Positions 48,017-56,643 of a stretch of DNA of 64,000 nt are shown here, piece after piece. Below the pieces are notes generated by a model, which was not told the DNA's origin, ran no database searches, and saw only the letters and a list, made by a program, of their open reading frames with translations. The position numbers were made by a program, and so were the translations under genes. Origin of the DNA: Prauserella rugosa (GTDB lineage Bacteria > Actinomycetota > Actinomycetes > Mycobacteriales > Pseudonocardiaceae); NCBI RefSeq assembly GCF_000719975.1, contig NZ_JOIJ01000009.1, positions 62,001 to 126,000 on the forward strand, read 5' to 3'. Position 1 is the stretch's first letter. The number at the start of each line of letters is the position of its first letter.

Positions 48017-49447
48017 GTGATTAGGCTCGGCGGGGTGAACGCCGCAGTGGAATCCGCACCGTCCGAGCTGCCCACCACTCTCGGCGAGCTCCGCGCCGCG
48101 GGATACGCGCCACGGAGCGTCAAGGCCGAGATCCAGGAGAACCTGCTGGCCGCCCTCCGGGACGGCCGCGACCCGTGGCCGGGGATCGTCGGCTTCGACG
48201 ACACGGTCGTTCCCCAGCTGGAACGCGCTCTGCTCGCCGGGCACGACGTCGCGCTGCTCGGGGAACGCGGTCAGGGCAAGACCCGCTTGTTGCGCACCCT
48301 CGCCGGGCTGCTCGACGAGTGGACCCCGGTGATCGAGGGGTCCGAACTGGCCGAGCACCCGTTGGAGCCGATCACTCCCGCGTCGCTGCGCAGGGTCGCC
48401 GAACTCGGGGACGCACTGCCGGTGCGGTGGATGCATCGCAGCGAGCGCTACACCGAGAAGCTCGCCACCCCGGACACGTCGGTGGGCGACCTGATCGGCG
48501 ACGTCGACCCGGTGAAGGTCGCCGAGGGACGTACCCTCGGTGACCCGGAGACCATCCACTTCGGACTGGTCCCGCGGGCGCACCGGGGCATTGTGGCCAT
48601 CAACGAACTGCCCGACCTCGCCGAGCGGATCCAGGTCGCACTCCTGAACGTCATGGAGGAGCGCGACATCCAGGTTCGCGGCTACACGTTGCGACTTCCC
48701 CTGGACGTGCTCCTGGTCGCCACGGCCAACCCGGAGGACTACACGAACCGCGGGCGCATCATCACGCCGCTGAAGGACCGCTTCGGCGCCGAGATCCGCA
48801 CGCACTACCCGTTGGAGCTGGCCGCCGAGGTCGAGGTCGTCCGGCAGGAGTCCGAACTGACGGCCGAGGTGGGCGATCCGCTGGTGGAGGTCCTGGCGCG
48901 GTTCGTGCGGCACCTGCGGGAGTCGACGGTGGTCGACCAGCGGTCCGGCGTGTCGGCCCGGTTCGCCGTGGCGGCCGCCGAGACCGTGGCCGCGGCAGCG
49001 CTGCGCCGATCGGCGTTGACCGGGGAGGACCCGGCGGTGGCGCGACCGGTCGACCTCGAGTCGGTGCCCGCCGTGCTGCGCGGCAAACTCGAGTTCGAGC
49101 CCGGCGAGGAAGGCAGGGAGCACGAGCAGTTGCTGCACCTGCTGCGGGTCGCGATCGCCGAGACCGCCCGCGACCGGTTCGCCGGGCTCGACCTGACACC
49201 GCTGGCCGACGCCGTCGCCGACGGCCACGCCGTCGAGACCGGCGAGCGCGTGCGCGGTGCGGACCTACTGGCGGCCCTGCCCGAACTGCCGGTGCTGCAC
49301 GAGGTCGCGGCGCGGTGCGGTGTGGGCGCGGACGAGCCTGCCCCGCGGATCGCGTCCGCGGTGGAACTGGCGTTGGAGTCGCTGTATCTGAGCCGGAAGG
49401 TGGCCAAGGACGTGCGCGATTCGGGCGATGCGGTGTACGGGCCATGA
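48017..49447 (+). CDS. AAA+ ATPase of the magnesium chelatase/MoxR type (Rv0958-like)
   Basis: 476 residues from GTG 48017; GTG 48035 is an equally good start. Walker A LLGERGQGKTRLL, Walker B GIVAINELPDLAERIQVALLNVMEERD, sensor LLVATANPEDYTNRGRIITPLKDRFGAEIRTHYP. High similarity to Rv0958, paired with the Rv0959 VWA protein as here. Annotated as magnesium chelatase in databases, but no chlorophyll pathway exists; a MoxR-VWA chaperone-like role is more likely. Stop overlaps the next start (ATGA). Confidence 0.9.
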   Translation: MIRLGGVNAAVESAPSELPTTLGELRAAGYAPRSVKAEIQENLLAALRDGRDPWPGIVGFDDTVVPQLERALLAGHDVALLGERGQGKTRLLRTLAGLLDEWTPVIEGSELAEHPLEPITPASLRRVAELGDALPVRWMHRSERYTEKLATPDTSVGDLIGDVDPVKVAEGRTLGDPETIHFGLVPRAHRGIVAINELPDLAERIQVALLNVMEERDIQVRGYTLRLPLDVLLVATANPEDYTNRGRIITPLKDRFGAEIRTHYPLELAAEVEVVRQESELTAEVGDPLVEVLARFVRHLRESTVVDQRSGVSARFAVAAAETVAAAALRRSALTGEDPAVARPVDLESVPAVLRGKLEFEPGEEGREHEQLLHLLRVAIAETARDRFAGLDLTPLADAVADGHAVETGERVRGADLLAALPELPVLHEVAARCGVGADEPAPRIASAVELALESLYLSRKVAKDVRDSGDAVYGP

Positions 49448-51402
49448 GCATCCCCTCCGGTGGCTACGAGTACGGGCCGTACCACGACGGTCCTGATCCG
49501 CTGGCGCCTCCGGTCGACCTGCGCGAGGCGATGGACGAGATCGGCAGGGACGTCATGGAGGGCGCCTCGCCGCGTTCGGCGCTCGAGGAACTGCTGCGCC
49601 GCGGCACGCCGCGCACCGCGGGGCTCGACGAGCTGACTCGCCGGGTGTGGCAACGGCGCGCCGAAATCCAGCGGAACCACCGGCTCGACGGCACGCTGCA
49701 GGACGTGCGGCGGCTGCTCGACGAGGCGTTGGCGGCCGAGCGGGAGGCGCTGGCCGCCGATCCGTCGGACGAGGCGCGGTTCGACGAGATGCGCCTGGAC
49801 GCGCTTCCGCCCGGCACGGCCGGTGCGGTGACCGAGCTGGCCGAGTACGAGTGGCGGTCGCCGACGGGGCGGGAGAACTACGAGCGCATTCGGGAACTGC
49901 TGGGCCAGGAGCTGCTCGGCTCGCGGTTCGAGGGCATGAAGGAGGCGCTGCAGCAGGCCACGCCCGAGGACGCGCAACGCGTGGGCGAGATGCTCGCCGA
50001 CCTCAACGCGCTGCTGGCCGCCCACGCCGAGGGTGATCCGGACATCGACGAGAAGTTCGCCGCGTTCATGCGCGAGCACGGCGAGTTCTTCCCGGAGAAT
50101 CCGTCCACGGTGGACGAACTCATCGACGTGCTCGCCGCACGTTCGGCCGCCGCCTCGCGGATGCTCAACTCCATGACCCCCGAGCAACGGCAGGAACTGG
50201 CCGAGCTGTCCCAGCAGGCCTTCGGCGATCCGCGCATCGCCGACCAACTGTCGCGGTTGGACGAGCAGTTGCGTGCGGCGCGGCCGGGGGAGGACTGGAC
50301 GTCGTCGGCCCGCATGCGCGGGGACGATCCGCTGGGTATGGCCGAGGGCGCCCGGGCGATGACGGAGCTGTCCGAACTGGATTCGCTCGCCGAACAGCTC
50401 GGACAGAGCTATCCGGGCGCGCGTCTGGAGGACATCGACCTCGAGACGCTCGAGCGGCGCCTCGGTGAGGACGCGGGCGTCGACGTGCGCAGGCTGGCCG
50501 AACTGGAACGCGAGCTGCGTCGGCAGGGCATGCTCGAACGGGCCCCCGACGGCTCGCTGCGCCTGTCTCCCAAGGCACTGCGCAGGCTGGGGGAGACCGC
50601 GCTGGCCGACGTGGTGCGCGCGCTGCGTACCGGCCGCGGGGAGCGGGAGAGTGCGGCCGCGGGTGCGGCGGGTGAGCCGACGGGATCGACGAGGCCGTGG
50701 CGGTTCGGTGACACCCAGCCGTGGGCGGTGTCGCGGACCGTGCAGAACGCGGTGCTGCGCAGCGCGTCGGCGGGGTCGTCCTCGGTGCGGCTCGACGTCT
50801 CGGACGTGGAGATCGCGGAGACCGAGCACCGCTCCCGTGCGGCCGTGGCGCTGTGCGTCGACACGTCGTGGTCGATGATCGCCGAGGACCGCTGGTTGCC
50901 CATGAAGCGCACGGCGCTGGCGCTGCATCATCTGATCTCGACGCGGTTCCGGACCGACGCACTGCAGATCATCACGTTCGGCCGATACGCACAGCAGGTC
51001 GACCTGTCCGAGCTCGTCGCACTGGACGGAACGTGGGAGCAGGGCACGAACGCCCACCACGCGCTGTTGCTGGCGGGCAGGCATCTGCGACGCCATCCGG
51101 GCGCGCAGCCGGTCGTGCTGATGGTGACCGACGGCGAGCCCACGGCTCACCTCGAATCCGACGGGGAGGCGGTGTTCGACTACCCGCCGAGTCCGGTCAC
51201 GCTCGTCAAGACGTTGTCCGAAGTGGACCGGCTGGCGAAGGCGGGCACGTCGATGTCGGTGTTCCGCCTCGGCGACGATCCCCGGCTGGAGGCCTTCGTG
51301 GACCTGCTCGCCCGGCGTGCCGGAGGGCGGGTGCTCGCACCGGATCCGGACGGGCTCGGCGCCGCGGTGGTGGGCGACTACCTGCGAAGCCGCCGCGCAT
51401 GA
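49444..51402 (+). CDS. VWA-domain protein (Rv0959-like)
   Basis: 652 residues from ATG 49444. A long helical N-terminal half (about 1-440) precedes a C-terminal VWA domain (from about 455) with an intact MIDAS: LCVDTSWSMIAED (DxSxS) and MVTDGEPTAH. Soluble, no signal or helix. Partner of the AAA+ ATPase upstream; overlap of start and stop implies equal production. Stop overlaps the next start. Confidence 0.9.
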   Translation: MSIPSGGYEYGPYHDGPDPLAPPVDLREAMDEIGRDVMEGASPRSALEELLRRGTPRTAGLDELTRRVWQRRAEIQRNHRLDGTLQDVRRLLDEALAAEREALAADPSDEARFDEMRLDALPPGTAGAVTELAEYEWRSPTGRENYERIRELLGQELLGSRFEGMKEALQQATPEDAQRVGEMLADLNALLAAHAEGDPDIDEKFAAFMREHGEFFPENPSTVDELIDVLAARSAAASRMLNSMTPEQRQELAELSQQAFGDPRIADQLSRLDEQLRAARPGEDWTSSARMRGDDPLGMAEGARAMTELSELDSLAEQLGQSYPGARLEDIDLETLERRLGEDAGVDVRRLAELERELRRQGMLERAPDGSLRLSPKALRRLGETALADVVRALRTGRGERESAAAGAAGEPTGSTRPWRFGDTQPWAVSRTVQNAVLRSASAGSSSVRLDVSDVEIAETEHRSRAAVALCVDTSWSMIAEDRWLPMKRTALALHHLISTRFRTDALQIITFGRYAQQVDLSELVALDGTWEQGTNAHHALLLAGRHLRRHPGAQPVVLMVTDGEPTAHLESDGEAVFDYPPSPVTLVKTLSEVDRLAKAGTSMSVFRLGDDPRLEAFVDLLARRAGGRVLAPDPDGLGAAVVGDYLRSRRA

Positions 51403-52118
51403 CGGCCGCAGCCGCCACGGGAGCCGTCGAGACGTTCACCCGCAGCTGGGCCGCGCTCCGGTCGGCGGTCGCGCACCTACCCGACGCGGCGTTCGCCCGG
51501 CCGTCGGGATGCCGCGGGTGGCTCGTCCAGGACCTCGTGTGTCACCTGGTGATCGACGCGCAGGACGTGCTGATCACGCTGGCGACGCCCGCCGACGGTG
51601 GTGCCGGCGGTGTCGGTGTCGAAGCTGCGCCGGTGAAGGACGCCGTGACGTACTGGACCGTCACGACCCAGCCGCCGTCCGGCCAGGATCCGCTCGATGC
51701 ACTGACCGTGCGCCTGGCCGCCGCCTACCAGGACCCGGAGCTGCTGCGGTTCCATCTCGACGACGTCGGATCGGCGGCGGGCAGGGCCGCGGTGCTGGCG
51801 GACCCGGCCGCGCGCGTGAGCACTCAGGGTGCAGTACTGACGGTCGCCGACTATCTGTCGGCCTACGTCCTCGAATGGGCGCTGCACCATCTGGACCTCG
51901 TCGCCGACCTCCCCGGCACCGTGGATGTGCCGGGACCGTCCGCCGACACCCTCGCCGCGGCCCGCGAGCTCCTGGAACGCATCGCCGGCGAACCGTTCCC
52001 CGCGGCGTGGCCGGACGCCGACGCGTTGCTCGTCGGCACCGGGCGGCGGGTCCCCACGGACACCGAGCGGGCCCAGCTCGGCCCGCTCGCCGATCGGGTC
52101 CCCCTCGTGCTGAGCTGA
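51399..52118 (+). CDS. DinB-fold maleylpyruvate isomerase-family protein (MDMPI)
   Basis: 239 residues from ATG 51399. The mycothiol-dependent maleylpyruvate isomerase N-terminal type: FTRSWAALRSAVAHLPDAAFARPSGCRGWLVQDLVCHLVIDAQD, and metal-binding candidates in EWALHHLDLVADL. Proteins of this fold use mycothiol or other thiols with a metal ion. Its link to the AAA+/VWA pair, by an ATGA overlap, is unexplained. Exact reaction unknown. Confidence 0.8.
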   Translation: MTAAAATGAVETFTRSWAALRSAVAHLPDAAFARPSGCRGWLVQDLVCHLVIDAQDVLITLATPADGGAGGVGVEAAPVKDAVTYWTVTTQPPSGQDPLDALTVRLAAAYQDPELLRFHLDDVGSAAGRAAVLADPAARVSTQGAVLTVADYLSAYVLEWALHHLDLVADLPGTVDVPGPSADTLAAARELLERIAGEPFPAAWPDADALLVGTGRRVPTDTERAQLGPLADRVPLVLS

Positions 52119-52147
52119 CCGCGCCACCGGACCACTGCCGTGCCGCA

Positions 52148-52181
52148 CTGCCGGAGGACGCTGCCGGAGGACGCTGCCGGA
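52148..52181. repeat. 13-bp tandem repeat downstream of the P450 gene
   Basis: Two perfect copies and a partial third of a 13-bp unit (ctgccggaggacg) lie just 3' of the cytochrome P450 gene. The period equals that of the repeats upstream of the same gene, though the unit differs. Confidence 0.7.
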
Positions 52182-52192
52182 CGGGGCGTGGC

Positions 52193-53560
52193 TCAGCGCG
52201 GCGTCACCACCAGCCGTGCGCCGCGGCCGGGGACCATGGTGATGTTGCGTGGCTTGGCGGGTTCGCGGCGTGCGCGGTCGGGGGCGAGGTGCCAGTGCCG
52301 CAACAGCTCGCCGAGCACCACCACCGACTCCAGGAGCGAGAACCCGGCACCCAGGCACCGCCGTACGCCACCGCCGAACGGGAACCACGTACCGGCGGCG
52401 GGACCGCCCTCGGTGAACCGCTCGGGGCGGAACGCCATGGGATCGTCGTGGTGCGCCGGATCGTGCTGGACGATCGTGATCGACGGCATCACCGTGTGAC
52501 CGGCGGGAATGCGGTAGCCGCCGATCTCCACGTCGCGGGTCACCACCCTGGCGACCTCGGAGATCACCGGATGCAGCCGCATCGCTTCCTTGACGACCGC
52601 TTCGAGGTGCTTCTCGTCGAACGCGTCGGCGGCCCTGGTGGCCTCCGCGAGCCGCGCGGGGTCGCGGGCGAGTTCGTGCAGTGCCCAGGCCAGTGCCGTC
52701 GCGGTCGTCTCGTGCCCGGCCAGCAGCAGGGTGATCAGCTGGTCGCGGAGCTCGACGTCGCTCAGCCCGTCCGCAGCGCCCCGCCCGGCACCGTGGCTAC
52801 CGTCGGTGTCACCGACGCACAGCAGTCGCGACAGCACGTCGCGACGGTCGTGCAGGTCGCAGGCCTTCCTGCGGTCGGCGATCTCGGCGTAGATCAGCTC
52901 GTCGGCGGCGCGGCGCACCTCGGCGTCCCGTTTCCACACCCCGAACCGCTGCAGCTTCGGCTGGTGCCAGCCGAGAATGTCCACGGGGCCGATGTCGACG
53001 ATGCGCCGCAGGAGCTCACGCAGGCGATCCAGCCGCGGCCCTTCGGCCACGCCGAACACCACCCGCAGGATGATCTCGAGTGTCACGGCCTGCATGCGTT
53101 CGTGGGAGCGGAACGGCGAGCCGGGCCGCCACCGCCGGCTCTCGGCCTCGGCGAGCTCGGTGATCAACGCGCGGTAACCGCGCAGCGCCGCGCCGTTGAA
53201 TGCGGGCATGAGCAGTTTGCGGGCCCGCAGGTGCACGTCCTCGTCGGTCAGCAGCACCGAGTGCCTGCCCATGGCCGGTTTGAGGATGGCGTTGCCCTCG
53301 CCTGCGTGGAAGACGTCGGTCGGCCCGCTGAACACTGCCCGGATGTGCTCGACGTCGGCCAGTTGTACGACGTCGCGTTCGGGAAAGATCCGCAGCCGGA
53401 ACACGTCGCCGTAGCGGCGTCGCAGGCGCGGCATCCAGCGGTCGCGGTAGGAGCCGTACAGCAACGTCTGCACGGCCTGCGGCCACCGCGGACCCGGCGG
53501 CAGCGCGGTGGCGGTGACGTCCTCGGTGCGGACGGCGGACGCGGTCGTCTCGGTGGTCAT
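52193..53560 (-). CDS. Cytochrome P450
   Basis: 455 residues. I-helix AGHETTATALAWALHEL (about 277-290), ExxR in VVKEAMRLHPVI, and the haem loop FPFGGGVRRCLGAGFSLLE with Cys402. The N-terminus has no membrane anchor, so this is a soluble bacterial P450 needing external ferredoxin; no ferredoxin gene adjoins. The conserved PxxFxPERF motif is MAFRPERF. The substrate is unknown. Divergent from a TetR gene over a repetitive control region. Confidence 0.92.
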   Translation of the reverse strand: MTTETTASAVRTEDVTATALPPGPRWPQAVQTLLYGSYRDRWMPRLRRRYGDVFRLRIFPERDVVQLADVEHIRAVFSGPTDVFHAGEGNAILKPAMGRHSVLLTDEDVHLRARKLLMPAFNGAALRGYRALITELAEAESRRWRPGSPFRSHERMQAVTLEIILRVVFGVAEGPRLDRLRELLRRIVDIGPVDILGWHQPKLQRFGVWKRDAEVRRAADELIYAEIADRRKACDLHDRRDVLSRLLCVGDTDGSHGAGRGAADGLSDVELRDQLITLLLAGHETTATALAWALHELARDPARLAEATRAADAFDEKHLEAVVKEAMRLHPVISEVARVVTRDVEIGGYRIPAGHTVMPSITIVQHDPAHHDDPMAFRPERFTEGGPAAGTWFPFGGGVRRCLGAGFSLLESVVVLGELLRHWHLAPDRARREPAKPRNITMVPGRGARLVVTPR

Positions 53561-53590
53561 AGCGCGCTCCTTTGCGCGAGAGGCTGTGTC

Positions 53591-53694
53591 AACGGCCCAT
53601 GGCGACGGCCCATGTCAACGGTGCATGTCAACGGTCCATGGCGACGGTCCATGGCAACGGTCCATGGCAACGGCCCGCGTGAACGGTCCGTCCG
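53591..53694. repeat. Eight 13-bp tandem repeats in the P450/TetR intergenic region
   Basis: Eight contiguous 13-bp units (consensus RACGGYCCATGKC, later units diverged) begin 30 bases before the P450 start. Several contain the palindrome CCATGG. They look like a repeated protein-binding site or a mini-satellite. Confidence 0.85.
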
Positions 53695-53730
53695 GACCCG
53701 CGGACAGTCGCAATGCTCCGATCACTCCAT

Positions 53731-53758
53731 CCGGATTTATACGCGCGTATAGATCCGG
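53731..53758. promoter_or_regulatory. 28-bp palindromic operator upstream of the TetR gene
   Basis: An almost perfect palindrome (13 of 14 arm pairs) with the core TATACGCGCGTATA sits 83 bases before the TetR start and 170 bases before the P450 start. Symmetry and position indicate a TetR-dimer site controlling the divergent genes. Confidence 0.75.
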
Positions 53759-53840
53759 CGTCCAGGGTGCAGCGTCCAGGGTTCGGCGTCTGTGCGATGC
53801 CGGGGGTGCGGGCCTGTGTGCTGCCACCGCCGGCGTGCGG

Positions 53841-54473
53841 ATGCGCAGTACGCTCCTGGCCGTGGGCCACCGAGACGACCTGCTCGCGGCGGCGCGAACG
53901 CTGCTCGAGGACAAGGGCTACGCGCACATCACGGCACGTGATCTCGTCGCGGCCTCCGGGACGAACCTGGCCTCGATCGGCTACCACTTCGGCTCGAAGG
54001 CCGGGTTGCTCAACGCGGCGATCGCGACCGTGTTCGAGGAGTGGACCGACCAACTGGCCGAGCTCGCCATGGCCGACCCGGGTGCCTCGCCCGTCGAACG
54101 CGGGCACGTGACGTGGGCCGCATGGCTCGGCAGTCTGGCCGAGAAGCGCAGCCTGCTGGTGTCGTACGTCGAAGCCCTCGCGCAGGCCGAACGCGCCCCG
54201 GAACTGCGGAAGCAGATCGCGGGGCTGTACCGCGCGTGCCGCGAGAAGGTCGCCGCCCTGGTCGCCGAGTCCCTGGCGGACGGCACGCCCGCCGACGACC
54301 CGCGGTGCGCGGCCCTGGCCACGTTCGTGGTGGCCGTGTGCGACGGCCTTGCCGTCCAGTGGCTGGTCGATCCCGACGGCGTGCCCGAACCGGACCAGCT
54401 CGTCGCGGGACTCACCACACTGTGGTCGGCGTCCTTCCCACCGGATGGGAACGTTTCCGCTCCGGATGCTTAG
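53841..54473 (+). CDS. TetR-family regulator, divergent from the P450 gene
   Basis: 210 residues from ATG 53841; GTG 53862 (VGHRDDLL) is a close alternative. Helix-turn-helix [51 protein letters not shown]. Probably represses the P450 gene through the palindrome at 53731-53758. mshC follows after 10 bases, so mshC may be read through from this promoter. Confidence 0.87.
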   Translation: MRSTLLAVGHRDDLLAAARTLLEDKGYAHITARDLVAASGTNLASIGYHFGSKAGLLNAAIATVFEEWTDQLAELAMADPGASPVERGHVTWAAWLGSLAEKRSLLVSYVEALAQAERAPELRKQIAGLYRACREKVAALVAESLADGTPADDPRCAALATFVVAVCDGLAVQWLVDPDGVPEPDQLVAGLTTLWSASFPPDGNVSAPDA

Positions 54474-54483
54474 GGTTGAGGGC

Positions 54484-55722
54484 ATGCAGACTTGGTCATC
54501 GGTCGCCGTGCCCCGTATCCCAGGAGAATCCCGCCCGTTGAGGCTGTACGACACGGCGTCCGGTGACATCCGCCCCACCTCACCCGGCCGTGTGGCGCGC
54601 ATGTACGTCTGCGGCATCACGCCCTACGACGCCACGCATCTCGGTCACGCGGCGACGTACCTGGCGTTCGACCTCGTGCACCGGCTCTGGCTCGATGCCG
54701 GCCACGAGGTGCACTACGTGCAGAACGTCACCGACATCGACGATCCGCTCCTCGAGCGCGCCGAACGCGATCAGGACGACTGGGTCGTGCTGGGCATGCG
54801 CGAGACCGCGCTGTTCCGCGAGGACATGGAGGCGCTGCGGGTGCTGCCGCCGCGCGATTTCATCGGCGCGGTGGAGAGCATTCCGCGGATCATCGAGGTC
54901 ATCGGCAAGCTGCTCGCCGACGGCGCCGCCTATCGCGTGGACGACGACGAGTACCCCGACATCTACTTCGACCGCGGGTACACCGGCCGGTTCGGCTACG
55001 AGTCCCGCTACGACGCCGAGACGATGAACCGGTTCTTCGCCGAACGCGGCGGTGACCCGGACCGTCCCGGCAAGCGTGACCCGCTCGATGCTCTGCTGTG
55101 GCGTGCCGAGCGGCCCGGCGAACCGTCGTGGGAGTCCGAACTCGGCCGCGGTCGCCCGGGATGGCACATCGAATGCAGCGTGATCGCCTTCGACCGCCTC
55201 GGCATGGGATTCGACGTGCAGGGCGGCGGGTCCGACCTGGCGTTCCCGCACCACGAGTACAGCGCAGCCCACGCCGAGGCCCTCGCCGGCCAGCATCCGT
55301 TCGCTCGGCACTACGCCCACGCCGGCATGATCGGGCTCGACGGGGAGAAGATGTCGAAGTCCAAGGGCAACCTGGTGTTCGTCTCGCGTCTGCGCGCCGC
55401 CGACGTCGACCCGGCGGCGATCCGGCTCGGCCTGTTCGCGGGCCACTACCGCGAGGACCGCTCGTGGACCGACGACGTACTCGCCACCGCACAGCAGCGC
55501 CTCGCGCGCTGGCGCGAGGCGACGAGCCTGCCCACCGGGCCGGAGGCGGACGACGTCGTCGCGCGCCTGCGCGAGCACCTGGCCGACGACCTCGACACCC
55601 CGCGGGCGCTGGCCGCGATCGACGCGTGGGCCGACGAGGCGCTGCGGGGCAACGGCTCGGATGCCGGGGCGCCGGCTCTGGTCGCCTCCGCGGTGGACGC
55701 TTTGCTCGGCATCGCGCTCTGA
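54484..55722 (+). CDS. mshC: Mycothiol ligase MshC (Cys:GlcN-Ins)
   Basis: 412 residues from ATG 54484. Joins cysteine to glucosaminyl-inositol with ATP. A CysRS-like fold with zinc ligands and motif in [25 protein letters not shown] (class I HIGH-like), [31 protein letters not shown], and KMSKSKGN at residues 289-296. The [10 protein letters not shown] and short tail separate it from true CysRS. Mycothiol supports the actinobacterial assignment. Confidence 0.96.
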   Translation: MQTWSSVAVPRIPGESRPLRLYDTASGDIRPTSPGRVARMYVCGITPYDATHLGHAATYLAFDLVHRLWLDAGHEVHYVQNVTDIDDPLLERAERDQDDWVVLGMRETALFREDMEALRVLPPRDFIGAVESIPRIIEVIGKLLADGAAYRVDDDEYPDIYFDRGYTGRFGYESRYDAETMNRFFAERGGDPDRPGKRDPLDALLWRAERPGEPSWESELGRGRPGWHIECSVIAFDRLGMGFDVQGGGSDLAFPHHEYSAAHAEALAGQHPFARHYAHAGMIGLDGEKMSKSKGNLVFVSRLRAADVDPAAIRLGLFAGHYREDRSWTDDVLATAQQRLARWREATSLPTGPEADDVVARLREHLADDLDTPRALAAIDAWADEALRGNGSDAGAPALVASAVDALLGIAL

Positions 55723-55770
55723 GGATTCTCCGGCGCGAGCGGGCCCGCCACCACGACGTCGCGGGATACG

Positions 55771-56616
55771 GTGGATGACGTGCCGACCCTCTACGCGACC
55801 AGCGACCTGCACGTGACCCACACGGGCAACGAGACGCACGTCGACGTCATCCGGCCCGACACCCCGGACGACTGGCTGTTGGTGGCCGGGGACGTGGGCG
55901 AACGGATGAGCTCGGTGGTCGACACGCTCGCCCGGCTGCGGGAGCGGTTCGCCACGGTCGTCTGGGTGCCCGGCAACCACGAACTCTGGACCACCGCGAA
56001 GGAGCCGGACGCCCTGTCGGGTGCGGCGCGGTACGAGGAGTTCGTGCGCCGCTGCCGTGACATCGGCGTGCTGACCCCCGAGGACGAGTTCCCCGTGTGG
56101 CCCTACGCCGACCGGCCGTTGACGATCGCGCCGCTGTTCGTGCTGTACGACTACACCTGGCGCACCCCGGCGGCGACCGGCGTGCCCGTGGAGGAGGCGC
56201 TGCGGCAGGCCAGGGATGCGGGCGTGGTCTGCACCGACGAGTACCTGCTCGGCCACGAGCCCTACCCGGGACGTGCCGCCTGGTGCGCCGACCGCCTCGA
56301 GATCAGCGAGAAGCGTCTGGCCATGATCCCGGACGAGCACGAGACGGTGCTGCTGTCCCACTGGCCGTTGCACCGGCATCCCACGGAGCCGCTGTACTAC
56401 CCCGAGTTCGCGATGTGGTGCGGCACGACCGAGACCGAGGACTGGCACCTGAGGTACCGCGCCCGGGTGGCCGTCTACGGACACCTCCACATCCCGCGCA
56501 CCACCTACCACGACGGCGTGCGCTTCGAGGAGGTCTCGCTCGGCTATCCGCGCGAGTGGCGCCGTCGCACGCGCGGACCGGTGCCGTTCCGGGAGATCCT
56601 CACCTCCGCCGGGTGA
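55771..56616 (+). CDS. Calcineurin-like metallophosphoesterase
   Basis: 281 residues from GTG 55771. All metal ligands present: DLH (LYATSDLHVTHTG), GDVGE, GNHELW, SHWPLHRHP and GHLHIPRTTYHDGVRFEEVSLGYPREW. The C-terminal YPREW block is typical of the phosphoesterase family found in actinomycete chromosomes and gene clusters, some next to phosphopantetheinyl transferases; substrate unknown. It follows mshC by 48 bases. Confidence 0.88.
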   Translation: MDDVPTLYATSDLHVTHTGNETHVDVIRPDTPDDWLLVAGDVGERMSSVVDTLARLRERFATVVWVPGNHELWTTAKEPDALSGAARYEEFVRRCRDIGVLTPEDEFPVWPYADRPLTIAPLFVLYDYTWRTPAATGVPVEEALRQARDAGVVCTDEYLLGHEPYPGRAAWCADRLEISEKRLAMIPDEHETVLLSHWPLHRHPTEPLYYPEFAMWCGTTETEDWHLRYRARVAVYGHLHIPRTTYHDGVRFEEVSLGYPREWRRRTRGPVPFREILTSAG

Positions 56617-56643
56617 CGCGCACGCCAGCCGCACCCCGGTCGG

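Noticed and set aside
47933..49228. Upstream extension of the Rv1486c-like gene to about 698 codons
   Set aside because: The added part is antisense to the Rv0958-like ATPase and has no conserved pattern.
48017..51402. Magnesium chelatase for chlorophyll or cobalt chelation
   Set aside because: The ATPase/VWA layout resembles BchI/BchD, but no catalytic H-type subunit is near and the Rv0958/Rv0959 pair occurs in non-photosynthetic organisms.
53591..53694. CRISPR-like array
   Set aside because: Units are 13 bp and contiguous with no spacers, and no cas genes are near; this is a plain tandem repeat.
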